From positions 181,141,051-181,205,050 of the forward strand of contig CM061138.1 in the NCBI GenBank assembly GCA_030789695.1: DNA of 64,000 nucleotides, in the 5' to 3' direction. Source of the DNA: Scilla litardierei. Lineage: Eukaryota > Streptophyta > Magnoliopsida > Asparagales > Asparagaceae. The position numbers and the translations under genes are program-made. The notes beneath the pieces were generated by a model. That model worked only from the letters and a program-made list of their open reading frames with translations. It was not told the origin of the DNA and did not search any database. Below are positions 22,358-33,747 of this stretch, piece after piece. Numbering within the stretch: the first letter of the stretch is position 1; the number at the start of each line of letters is the position of its first letter.

Positions 22358-22407
22358 CTTGGTGGTTTTGACGTGGGTGTTAGTTCGATCCCACAGACGA
22401 CGCCAGA

Positions 22408-23002
22408 TGTTTACGGGTGTTTTCTCACCACAGTTCGTTGACCGTCGGCTGTGTGGTCAACATGGTCAAGGGGCCGACTTGGGGGTCCCTTGGGATCGCC
22501 GAGCCCGCGTGCACTCGGCGTGGGTGGAAGGAGGGTCGGGCGCAGACGGGGGAGTCCCCGGGTTGCGTCGGTCCTCTGCCTTCGGGGAGCTGAGGAGAAG
22601 CCTCGGCTCAGTGAATCGCGCTCGGCCTCGGCTGGGTCGCGCTCGGCCTCAGTCAGATCCGCGTCGAGGGGTAGCCTCGGCACCTTGCAAATGGGACGGT
22701 GCTCAAGCAGACGTCCACCCGACGACTGCGATGGGGGTGGCCGCCCGACGCTGAGGGGTAGCCTCGGTGCCTCGGATAGCTTCTTCCTAGACAGATGAGG
22801 AAACTCGTCAGGGAGGCCGGACCTAGGTTCGGGCCAAATCCCCTCCGATGCCTAAGTCAGATCAAGGTCTGAAGGGGTACTCGGCGGGGGAGATCCGGCT
22901 TGTAAGTAAGCCGGAACGTCAACCCTGGCGGCACGAGTTTGGGGGAGGGAGGAATTGAGATGGCGAATGCCTAGGTCGTTGATGGAGTACCTCACTGTTG
23001 AT
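22408..23002 (-). repeat. LTR of element A, part 1
   Basis: On plus it begins TGTTTACGGGTG, directly next to the post-LTR motif. It continues at 32215 after the copia-derived element. Confidence 0.8.
22998..23002. repeat. TSD of the copia-derived element, left copy
   Basis: TTGAT, repeated exactly at 32210-32214. Confidence 0.92.
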
Positions 23003-24344
23003 TGTAGGAATATGGTGCCCTCGAGGCCATTTATTCCTGTGTGAATAGCACAAACATCTTGTTCGAAATAACAGTAAGCTGTTTGGTAATAATTTATCTA
23101 AGCTATATTGTAATGTAGTCAACATTAGATATAAACTTAGGTAAAGTCCTGAGACTTTATGCAAGGTCAAACGGGTATCGAGATGAGTATCTCGATCATG
23201 GAGAAACGTTTGACCGTCTGTAGCATAAGTCTAAAATGGTTCGTGGTCGTAGATGTTCCGAGACAAGGATATCGAAACATCGGATAGACCATTGTGTCTT
23301 AGTCTTCACCGTTTAGCGGTGGCGATGATCTCATGATCGCTTGACTTGGCGAAGTCGAAGACGAGACACAGGTGCTCATTAGAATGAGTTCACTGAACGA
23401 TCCACTAAAGTTATCACATGGTTATATTGACCAATCTGTCAGTGATAACTCTGAGTGATGATAGGATAGTTGGTCTTTTGACTTGAGGTCATTTTGACGG
23501 ACCTGTGCGTGAACGGTGCCACTTAGATCAATTGACCTAGCTTCGAGGCAAGGCCTGTCGAAAGGTCTTTTGATTGGGTGTCACTTGAAACGTACGAGGC
23601 GAGTAATGACCAAGAGAGGATTCGTCTCTCCCGGTCAATGGGAGTTAGTGTCGTAGAGTTAGTTCGGTCTTTAGTAAAAACTCTGCGCAGAGTATGTTGG
23701 AAGAAGTCCAACATTAGTTGACTAAAGATCGATAGAAACTAACCGGAGTCAAGTTATTGGGGTTGACAGTTTGACCGTACCCCAGACTTGATCCGAACGA
23801 CATATTTAAGACGAAGAGACTATAACTACGGAATTCATCACGGAAACAGTCAGGTGGTCCCGACAATACTCATGTCAATGAGTCAACCACATAATGATGA
23901 TTCCTGAAGCAGGGACGGCAACCACTGCTCGTGGTCACTGCCGTATAGGGCTTCGAGCCCAACCTGTTGTAAGGGTCAGGCTGTAGGGTCTCACACAGAG
24001 TGCAATGCTTCGTCTAGTAATAGGTAGAAAATAGTTAGGGAGAATATTTGCATTTGATGCAAAAGAAGAGATAATTGCATTTGATGCAATATGATAATTT
24101 AAGCTTAGATAGGGACTATTTTGCATTTGATGCAAAAGTGATTAAATATGTATTAAATTGTTTAATACAATATTTAATGAAATAAACGCAAGGAAAAGTT
24201 CACGGGTAAGACGGGAATGTCCCGGTCTAGACCCAGGTTCGAACGGCGTCCAAATCGGACACCAGATGATCAAGTTATGCTCAAAACAGCCCATAGGATC
24301 AGACCGGGTCAGACCAGGCTAACCCAGACCAGACTAAGTCTGGC

Positions 24345-24635
24345 CTGGGCGCCTGGCCAGACCTGGCTGAGCCAGGTCGCCAGCCCAGGCGCCTGGGCTC
24401 AGGCCCAGGCGCTGGGCGCCTGGGCCTGCGCCCAGGCGGGCCCGCCCAGGCGCCCTGGGCGCCTGGGCCAGGCCCAGGCGGGCCCGCCCAGGCGCCCTGG
24501 GCGCCTGGGCCAGGCCCAGGCGGGCCTGCCCAGGCGCCTTGGGCGCCTGGGCGCTGGCCCAGGCGGGCCGCCCAGGCGCCCTGGGCGCCTGGGCGCCTGG
24601 CCCAGGCCCGGGCCAGGCGCCCAGACTGGGTGCAC
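24345..24635. repeat. GC-rich tandem repeat in the left LTR
   Basis: Units of about 42 bp built from GGGCGCCTGGGCCAGGCCCA with many GGCGCC palindromes. Open frames through it on both strands are products of composition. The right LTR has two fewer units (30977-31178). Confidence 0.9.
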
Positions 24636-25015
24636 CAGCCTGGGTGCGCCCAGACCAGGCGTCCAGCCGGGTCTGGGCTCACCCAGTTGGTCTGGTGGGT
24701 CCCGCTTGTGCAGAAATTCTGCCCTAGGGCAGAACAGATTTGACGGCTCAGTTTTTATGAAAAACTAGCCGTGGGTTGATCTTTGGACGATCAATTGGAG
24801 GGTCAAACGAACTCCGATTGACGAACGGTTTTTTCCTATGCGTTCACCGTTGAACGCTTGTCGTATTGATAGGTTGTATCAATCTTGAAGCTCAACGGTG
24901 AGTGAGTTAAAATTCACGGAAGTTTGCACTTTGTGAAGTGCAAACTAACTTGATTTAATTAACTCTAAATTTTAGTCCCACATCGGATTTTGAGAAAGGG
25001 GGAGAGTCCGCCGCC

Positions 25016-25025
25016 TATATAAATA
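25016..25025 (+). promoter_or_regulatory. TATA box of the copia-derived 5' LTR
   Basis: TATATAAATA follows a GC-rich segment and precedes a pyrimidine-rich leader, the typical layout for an LTR promoter. Confidence 0.75.
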
Positions 25026-25667
25026 GGGGTCTCCCCCCTTCCTCAAAACTCGTCCCAAGCTCTAGATCTGAGCGGCTCTCGTAAATGTTGGAGCACGCTC
25101 GGATCTAAGCTTAAATAAATATTTCTCTATCTCCCTAAAATTCTGCCTTACTCCTGCGGGCTCTAGCAAAACCACAAAGGAGTTCGGATTCTGGATCCGA
25201 AATCTTGGCGGAGGTTTCACTCGCGTGAAACTTTCTTCGGCGGTTGGTTGGCTCGGCGGCACGGGGATTGATCGCCTCGGGATGCGGAGCGGTTCGAGGA
25301 GCGGTTCGGGGAGCGGTTCAAAGGAGCGGCTCGGCGTGGGACGGGAGCAGCTCGGAAGACGGCGCGGAACATCTCGCCTGCCCCAGGGCTGAGATTCCGG
25401 GTATGTGGTTAAAGTATTTTTAGCATTAGTTTAGTTTAATCGCAGTAGGCTAGATCCTTCTTGGGATGGTCAGACCCATCCCAAGTCGGCATAGATCTTG
25501 GCATAGGGTCTTGGACCTTAGGGCCAAGTTAAAATTGTTTTAACTTGCAAGTTAATTTAGATTAACTGTTTTTCTTCCGCTGCTTTTGATTTTCCTGTCT
25601 ATGTTCCGTCCGACTTAGGACGGGACTAGAGTTTTTATGCCCTAAGGGAACGCGCAATCCCCTACAG

Positions 25668-25680
25668 TGGTATCAGAGCC
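25668..25680 (+). other. Primer binding site (initiator Met tRNA)
   Basis: TGGTATCAGAGCC lies one base after the left LTR. This is the standard plant primer site for initiator methionine tRNA. Confidence 0.93.
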
Positions 25681-28600
25681 TAGGTTTGCGTAGCGATCTA
25701 GGTACTGCGATTAATTTTAAACTTAAGAATGCTTTTAAATACTTGTAAAATGTTTTTAAAATTATGAGATAAATTTTAAAAATGTTTTAGATGTTCTAAA
25801 ATTTTTTTTTTTATGAAATTTTTGAACATGGAAATTTTTTTTTAAATGACGTTTTAAAATTTATGTGATAATTTTAAAACTAATTTTAAATCATTAAAAG
25901 TTTAAATTAATTTTGGATGCCTAAAATTTTTTATTTGATAAATTTTTAAGCATGAAAGTCTTTAAAATGGTGTTTTAATTTTATGAGATAATTTTAAAAC
26001 TGATTTTAAAGATTAAAATTTTTATGCGATAAATTTTTTTTTAAATAGCATGCAAAGTTAGTGATTTTAAAATTAAGTTTTTTTTATGAGATAAAAATAA
26101 AATAATTTCAAAATCATATTTTAAATTTAATTGTTAAATTTATGTTTGCATGCAAAAATAGTTTATGCGATAAACTTAGTTTATTTAATTGTTAAATAGT
26201 TGTGCACTATCTTTATGCGATAAATTAGTGTAGTTTTAATGGCTTGTTAATCTTGTCCCTTCTTTGATAACACAAGACAACCTCTTAGGTTAGCCATTAA
26301 AAATGATTAAAATTTATTACTTGAATTTTAATGACATGCTATGCTTTGATAAATCATTAACAACAATATTAAAGACCTAATTCCTGATTAGGGTAGTCCT
26401 TTAAATGAATTTTCAAATTCTAATTGTTATAATTAATTTTCATTAAAGGACTTCGCTTCTAGCGTTGTTAATAATTTATTAAAATCCTAATAACGATTAG
26501 GGTAGCACGTGAACCTTATAGTTGATAAGGACTTAATAAAAGTTATTAAACAAATCCTAAAAATTTTGAATTTAAGGATTCAACTAGTTGATAGGATTAA
26601 TTAGTTGTTAATAAAAGCTGTTTAGTCTATGGCATACATACAAAAATGACAAGCTTCATTCAATGGACCATGATCCAGTCAATGTGCTTGGCTAAGAGTT
26701 CTGGGTCAACCCTTGCTAGTCCAAGGGGTAGTGATCCTGGCTTAGTCAATTCCCTGGCTGAGTTCCGCTGGACCGCAATGTCGCGAATCATGATTGTATG
26801 ACACCCTGGACTATATCTAAGTCAAATACGTTAATGATCTTTTTCAAGATTAGCCGTAGCCCTCCTTGTTTTAGGGGTTAGCAACTATAGGGCCCGTGTT
26901 ATAGTTGTTGAGATACACTCAAGCTGTGACATGGCAACCCTGTAGAAACCAACTCCTTAAATACATAAGATGAAATCTTGACTAACCCTAACCGTCGTCT
27001 CGTACCCCGAGCGTCGGCGTAAGTTAAGTCAACGATGTAGTCTGACTAGATGTAGTCTAAGACCTGACCCAACCGACGTGTCGTGCATACACCGAGCTGA
27101 GGGGCAAGTCAGGCTAGACATGAAAACAAGGGTCCGACTAGACTAGACATTGTGATTTGGATGAGCACACTCATGATCACGAATGGCTAGGGGCAAAAAC
27201 CGATTAAGAGAGTCATATCCGATATGATCGATGAAGAGTCATCTTCCGATCGCAGAGTCAATCAACTTGTTGAGCTACACTCAAGGTTGTTTAGACTCAA
27301 GGTGATTGGAACTCTTACCCATTATTTTTATTCGATTAAATCGTTCGTTATTAAGCTTTAAAACGTTCGTAAAAATAGTGGGAGGATATAGATAGATAAA
27401 AGCCAATCTACCTATATTTAATATTGAACATATGCTAAATCTAGGGCAAGAATATGTTTACCGAAAGAATCAATTGATAATATTGAAATTAGTTAATTGG
27501 TCATAAAGTTGATTAATTGAATATCAAGTTAAATTCTAATTGATGTAATCAAACTATATTCTCATTGACATTAAATGACCTTCTAAAGAACAGACTTAAG
27601 AAATATGATTTCATTAAGTTTTGGGTCCAACAAATAAATTAAAGCTACATGTCACTCGTCTCTATATGAGGCAGCTTGAACATATAGGACATTCAAAGTA
27701 TGTTTCTCCCTACAACTTGTCGAGCTACCCTCAAGGTTGTATGGACAAACAATTTTGATCCACAAAGTTCGAAAATTCGATCAAACCGTTTGAGTCGAAT
27801 ACGAGTGCATGGGCGATGCAAGACTATGTATCCCAACCGGATCTTGAGACAAGCAACTTCTTGAGCTACACTCAAGATTGCAAAGCTCAAGCGTTTGGAT
27901 ACATAAGTTCCTTGCATAGCTATTTATGTTGATATCTAAATGTGATTTAGAAAAGGAAGAAGGCACTTCGGAAATTCAATTGAGAAAGTTAGTTTAATTT
28001 ATCATTAGTAGAGGCATAAGTAGGAGGAAATGAAAATATGACATATTTTGATGTCACGATTTCAGAATAAATTGTTATACAAAATACGTTTAACACATTT
28101 TGACGAATGTCGTCACATTGCTTCTGAAGTAATGTTATGTGTTAAGTAATTTGTAAATAACTAAATATATATTAAATGTTAATATATAAATACACAAGAT
28201 AGTAGCAAACTTATATGGTAAAATTAGACTAGGCCGTATCTAGAGATTAAGCTTCACAAGTCACATAAAGAGGGGTCTGACCTCTCGTATTATGAAGTCT
28301 ACGGACACTTGTGAGTCTTAGACTCTTAGATACAATGGCCGAAACCCATCTGTGAGACAGTGGGAGAATGAGTTGTCGAACTCAGTCTCGTACATACTGA
28401 TGTACTCGAGTCTACTTTTAACAAAATAAGTTATTCGTATATTTTATTAAGACACGTGTTCTTGATGAAACACAAGTCTGATAAAATAAAGAACGAAATG
28501 ACTAAAGTATTTAAACTGATTCGATTAGATCGAATGGTCAAATACTTAGCTAAATAAAATCTTGTGTAATTAAAAGAAAATGTGATTTTCTCTCAGATCA

Positions 28601-29530
28601 AGTCTGTTAACACATCGGTGTGTTAAAAGGTATGAATCACACTTAGTTAGACTTGGTGCGATCCATAAATAAGTGACTCTGAGTTAACTCCTCCCTGTGG
28701 GTTAAGTCCCAGATAGTAATGCCTAGGTTTTGATAATGTTCTATAAGGACATTATCAATAATATATTCAATAAATCAATAGTAAGGAAGTTGTATATTTA
28801 CTCGAATTTCGTAAAACGAAATGTCGAGTTAGACATCATAACTGATGATGACTTAGTCAACTTCTAGGATGACATTCGGAGTAGTAACTCCGATTTAAAA
28901 CTTGATGCAGGTCCGTGTGCGTAAATGAATTTGAGAATTTAGTTTACGTGCCCAAGGAAAATGTTTCCTCACTTTTTGCAAGTAAATCTTTAAGTTGAAA
29001 GATTGGTGCAGAAAGAAAATAGTGAAGTACAATCTTGTTGGACGAGAACGGTTTTCATCCTAATTTCTTTAAAACGGATTAGTTGAAACCGTCTCGCCAG
29101 CAGATGTGTACAAATCTACTCGGACCAAGCTCGATGTAAAACGTTCATGTTGACCATGAAAATTTGAGCATTCACTTATAAGTTCGTTTTTCTAAATATG
29201 ATTTAGACGGACCAACTTATATGAATTGGCCAGAGAATTTTCAAGGTCAGTGGGAGCGTGTAAATTACATGCGAGACATCAAAGAGATGGAACATATATT
29301 TTGATTAAGTAATCAAAGAGTTTGATTATTTATCAGAAATGAATATGAACCATTTGAAATGACCAATAACTAATTTGAAATGATTATCGTAAAGTACGAT
29401 AAACTGGATAAGATCCAGGGAAATAAAATATTATGGATTCCGACAGACCAAATGAAGTATTTGAATGAGATTCAAATGGTTGGTCTAACACAAACATAGA
29501 AACCCCTTAAGTCTATAGTGTAGACGGTTT
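25681..29530 (+). other. Non-coding internal region of the copia-derived element
   Basis: Strongly AT-rich at first, then mixed. Contains four copies of a hairpin motif, TTGAGCTACACTCAAG or near it, at 26908, 27270, 27720 and 27861. No gag, protease, integrase or RT frame remains. Confidence 0.75.
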
Positions 29531-29532
29531 TA

Positions 29533-29571
29533 GCAGATCCACTCACGAAGGCTCTACCACATGAAGTCGGG
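29533..29571 (+). pseudogene. Copia RNase H C-terminal remnant
   Basis: One frame reads ADPLTKALPHEVG, the conserved end of the Ty1/copia RNase H domain. It stands alone, 64 bp before the right LTR, where the end of pol is expected. Confidence 0.8.
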
Positions 29572-29624
29572 AAAACTTATGTGTAAAAACGATATAAGAT
29601 ACCGAGATAAATGGGCCTGAGTGC

Positions 29625-29634
29625 AAGTGGGAGA
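29625..29634 (+). promoter_or_regulatory. Polypurine tract of the copia-derived element
   Basis: AAGTGGGAGA directly precedes the LTR start TGTAGG. This is the typical copia arrangement. Confidence 0.85.
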
Positions 29635-32209
29635 TGTAGGAATATGGTGCCCTCGAGGCCATTTATTCCTGTGTGAATAGCACAAACATCTTGTTCGAAA
29701 TAACAGTAAGCTGTTTGGTAATAATTTATCTAAGCTATATTGTAATGTAGTCAACATTAGATATAAACTTAGGTAAAGTCCTGAGACTTTATGCAAGGTC
29801 AAACGGGTATCGAGATGAGTATCTCGATCATGGAGAAACGTTTGACCGTCTGTAGCATAAGTCTAAAATGGTTCGTGGTCGTAGATGTTCCGAGACAAGG
29901 ATATCGAAACATCGGATAGACCATTGTGTCTTAGTCTTCACCGTTTAGCGGTGGCGATGATCTCATGATCGCTTGACTTGGCGAAGTCGAAGACGAGACA
30001 CAGGTGCTCATTAGAATGAGTTCACTGAACGATCCACTAGAGTTATCACATGGTTATATTGACCAATCTGTCAGTGATAACTCTGAGTGATGATAGGATA
30101 GTTGGTCTTTTGACTTGAGGTCATTTTGACGGACCTGTGCGTGAACGGTGCCACTTAGATCAATTGACCTAGCTTCGAGGCAAGGCCTGTCGAAAGGTCT
30201 TTTGATTGGGTGTCACTTGAAACGTACGAGGCGAGTAATGACCAAGAGAGGATTCGTCTCTCCCGGTCAATGGGAGTTAGTGTCGTAGAGTTAGTTCGGT
30301 CTTTAGTAAAAACTCTGCGCAGAGTATGTTGGAAGAAGTCCAACATTAGTTGACTAAAGATCGATAGAAACTAACCGGAGTCAAGTTATTGGGGTTGACA
30401 GTTTGACCGTACCCCAGACTTGATCCGAACGACATATTTAAGACGAAGAGACTATAACTACGGAATTCATCACGGAAACAGTCAGGTGGTCCCGACAATA
30501 CTCATGTCAATGAGTCAACCACATAATGATGATTCCTGAAGCAGGGATGGCAACCACTGCTCGTGGTCACTGCCGTATAGGGCTTCGAGCCCAACCTGTT
30601 GTAAGGGTCAGGCTGTAGGGTCTCACACAGAGTGCAATGCTTCGTCTAGTAATAGGTAGAAAATAGTTAGGGAGAATATTTGCATTTGATGCAAAAGAAG
30701 AGATAATTGCATTTGATGCAATATGATAATTTAAGCTTAGATAGGGACTATTTTGCATTTGATGCAAAAGTGATTAAATATGTATTAAATTGTTTAATAC
30801 AATATTTAATGAAATAAACGCAAGGAAAAGTTCACGGGTAAGACGGGAATGTCCCGGTCTAGACCCAGGTTCGAACGGCGTCCAAATCGGACACCAGATG
30901 ATCAAGTTATGCTCAAAACAGCCCATAGGATCAGACCGGGTCAGACCAGGCTAACCCAGACCAGACTAAGTCTGGCCTGGGCGCCTGGCCAGACCTGGCT
31001 GAGCCAGGTCGCCAGCCCAGGCGGGCCCGCCCAGGCGCCCTGGGCGCCTGGGCCAGGCCCAGGCGGGCCTGCCCAGGCGCCTTGGGCGCCTGGGCGCTGG
31101 CCCAGGCGGGCCGCCCAGGCGCCCTGGGCACCTGGGCGCCTGGCCCAGGCCCGGGCCAGGCGCCCAGACTGGGTGCACCAGCCTGGGTGCGCCCAGACCA
31201 GGCGTCCAGCCGGGTCTGGGCTCACCCAGTTGGTCTGGTGGGTCCCGCTTGTGCAGAAATTCTGCCCTAGGGCAGAACAGATTTGACGGCTCAGTTTTTA
31301 TGAAAAACTAGCCGTGGGTTGATCTTTGGACGATCAATTGGAGGGTCAAACGAACTCCGATTGACGAACGGTTTTTTCCTATGCGTTCACCGTTGAACGC
31401 TTGTCGTATTGATAGGTTGTATCAATCTTGAAGCTCAACGGTGAGTGAGTTAAAATTCACGGAAGTTTGCACTTTGTGAAGTGCAAACTAACTTGATTTA
31501 ATTAACTCTAAATTTTAGTCCCACATCGGATTTTGAGAAAGGGGGAGAGTCCGCCGCCTATATAAATAGGGGTCTCCCCCCTTCCTCAAAACTCGTCCCA
31601 AGCTCTAGATCTGAGCGGCTCTCGTAAATGTTGGAGCACGCTCGGATCTAAGCTTAAATAAATATTTCTCTATCTCCCTAAAATTCTGCCTTACTCCTGC
31701 GGGCTCTAGCAAAACCACAAAGGAGTTCGGATTCTGGATCCGAAATCTTGGCGGAGGTTTCACTCGCGTGAAACTTTCTTCGGCGGTTGGTTGGCTCGGC
31801 GGCACGGGGATTGATCGCCTCGGGATGCGGAGCGGTTCGAGGAGCGGTTCGGGGAGCGGTTCAAAGGAGCGGCTCGGCGTGGGACGGGAGCAGCTCGGAA
31901 GACGGCGCGGAACATCTCGCCTGCCCCAGGGCTGAGATTCCGGGTATGTGGTTAAAGTATTTTTAGCATTAGTTTAGTTTAATCGCAGTAGGCTAGATCC
32001 TTCTTGGGATGGTCAGACCCATCCCAAGTCGGCATAGATCTTGGCATAGGGTCTTGGACCTTAGGGCCAAGTTAAAATTGTTTTAACTTGCAAGTTAATT
32101 TAGATTAACTGTTTTTCTTCCGCTGCTTTTGATTTTCCTGTCTATGTTCCGTCCGACTTAGGACGGGACTAGAGTTTTTATGCCCTAAGGGAAAGCCCAA
32201 TTCCCAACA
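29635..32209 (+). repeat. 3' LTR of the copia-derived element
   Basis: 2575 bp, near-identical to the left LTR apart from an 89-bp deletion in the GC-rich array. TATATAAATA is at 31559-31568. The end reads TTCCCAACA, against CCCCTACA on the left. Confidence 0.95.
30977..31178. repeat. GC-rich tandem repeat in the right LTR
   Basis: Same unit as 24345-24635, shorter by 89 bp. Confidence 0.9.
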
Positions 32210-32214
32210 TTGAT
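32210..32214. repeat. TSD of the copia-derived element, right copy
   Basis: TTGAT, identical to 22998-23002. Confidence 0.92.
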
Positions 32215-32472
32215 TACCTGAGTCTCGATCCCACTCTCCGTCGTCTTGGTCTTCCCCTTATAGGGTCCCTCGCGATTGCCCCACGTCCCGCCTCCTTTCA
32301 CGTCCTCACGACCCGCCTCCGCCTCCTCCCACTCGCGCGTAGTGGAGGGGTGGCCCATTAACGGGTCCGTTAATGGCCATTATGGGATCACGGATTTCGA
32401 GGGGCTGTTAATCACGGTGAATGAAGGCTAGTCGGGTCCCCCCCGAGGGTGGAGTGGCTGGGCCTTCAGCCC
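32215..32472 (-). repeat. LTR of element A, part 2
   Basis: Lies between the two inserted elements. On minus it holds a TATA-like CCTATAAGG near 32260. Continues at 46477. Confidence 0.75.
32468..32472. repeat. TSD of the Tat-type element, left copy
   Basis: AGCCC, repeated at 46472-46476. Confidence 0.93.
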
Positions 32473-33606
32473 TGTTATGACCTAAAGATCGTAAGAGTCT
32501 GACTCCCGCCCGGATCCGCTGACATACCCCATTAACTCTCCCCTTCACAAAAGGGCCGCCTCCCCGGAAGACCGAAGCTACACGGGAACGGGCGCACCTC
32601 GCAGCACTCCCCCCATCTGGCCGAAGCACACAACCGCAGTTGCACGGCCCGCCAGGGGCAGGGCCCTTGGGGAGCGCCCGGACAGTACCACCGGATGTGC
32701 TGACATAGGCATGTGCGTGTCCTTCCGTGCCAGCGGCCCATAACCCACGACCGAAAAGAGGGCGCAGTCGGGCCAGACAACCACCGAGCCAGTCGACCCG
32801 GTCGGTCCCCATGAACCGCGGCGCCAGGGATGGCATAGCCCGACCTTTAGTTCGTCACCAACGACAAACAACCTAGTATAAGGACACGACTGACACTAAC
32901 GCCGCCCGACCATCTGACAAAGCACCCCCTGGCAGCTAAACCCCCTAACAATTAATGCTTTCGGCCCTGACACCCTGACAAAAGTGCCCCAAGCTGTTGC
33001 GCCGTCTAACAAAAGCAGGTCAGGAACTCCTGTTACTGACCTCCTCGAAGCTTTCGCCGACAACCAAGCCAACTCAGCACGTCGAGTCAGCATGCCAGGT
33101 CAGCCCCACCTAGTCATCTCCCATCAGGTATAAATACCCCCTTACTTCTTACGAGGGGGGTTGGCAAATTCTCTCTCCCAATCTATTATTCACACACAAG
33201 AGCAAAGGTCGTCCACATCTTTGTTCTCCCACTTATAGCTGGCCACGTACGGTCGACACACCCTCAGTCCGACCGGCGTGCCTAGCCCCCGTTTTAAGTC
33301 CTATTACTGACTTAGGCATCGGAGGGGCTAAGGGTTGGACCCCAATCCCGCCCTTCTGACGAGTTGCTCGTGCTGCAGGAAAGCTCGCCCCTTGGTCGAC
33401 ATCAGCTTCAGCCTCCCGCAATCCAATCTTCCTCCGCCGTGTCCGATGAGATTTGACTCCGTGGCCACCCCCGGCGGCAAGTCCAACCTCTTCACCCCAC
33501 TAATCACTTGTTAAATAGCCCACCTAAACCCTCTTATCAACATAACCACCGTGCCCTTGGTTCCCCTCAATACAAATTCATTGTACGCGAGTTCCACCTC
33601 GTAACA
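32473..33606 (+). repeat. 5' LTR of the Tat-type element
   Basis: TGTTATGACC..CGTAACA, 1134 bp. TATA box TATAAATA at 33129-33136. Followed by ATTGGTGTTGTCTGTGGGAA, a common post-LTR motif in Tat elements. Confidence 0.95.
33129..33136 (+). promoter_or_regulatory. TATA box of the Tat-type 5' LTR
   Basis: TATAAATA, conserved in the 3' LTR at 45997-46004. Confidence 0.8.
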
Positions 33607-33747
33607 ATTGGTGTTGTCTGTGGGAACGAAGGGTCACACCCATGTTAGACTCCATGCCGATCACTCGGAACCCTGACCACGGTAAGGATCCCGTGGGTCA
33701 GGAGCCGCTCTCTCTACTAATCACCCTGGCGCCCGACCCCCCCGGGG

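Larger units (their letters stand above)
23003..25666 (+). repeat. 5' LTR of the copia-derived element
   Basis: 2664 bp, starting TGTAGGAATATGG and ending CCCCTACA. Differs from the right LTR mainly by an extra 89 bp in the GC-rich array and a few end changes. The TATA box lies at 25016-25025. Confidence 0.95.
23003..32209 (+). mobile_element. Large non-autonomous copia-derived LTR element (LARD-like)
   Basis: The LTRs are 23003-25666 and 29635-32209, bounded by an exact TTGAT TSD. Directly after the left LTR, TGGTATCAGAGCC matches the initiator-methionine tRNA primer site. A purine-rich tract precedes the right LTR. The ~3.97-kb internal part is AT-rich with no gag or pol. A short piece at 29533-29571 matches the C-terminal end of copia RNase H, which identifies the family. 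It would depend on proteins from a related complete element. Confidence 0.92.

Noticed and set aside
24217..24768. 183-residue frame with repeated Gly/Ala/Pro/Trp-rich sequence
   Set aside because: It runs through a GC-rich tandem array in an LTR; open frames exist on both strands and change with array length in the other LTR.
25668..25680. tRNA gene fragment
   Set aside because: It is only the 13 bases that match a tRNA 3' end and lies directly after an LTR, so it is a primer site.
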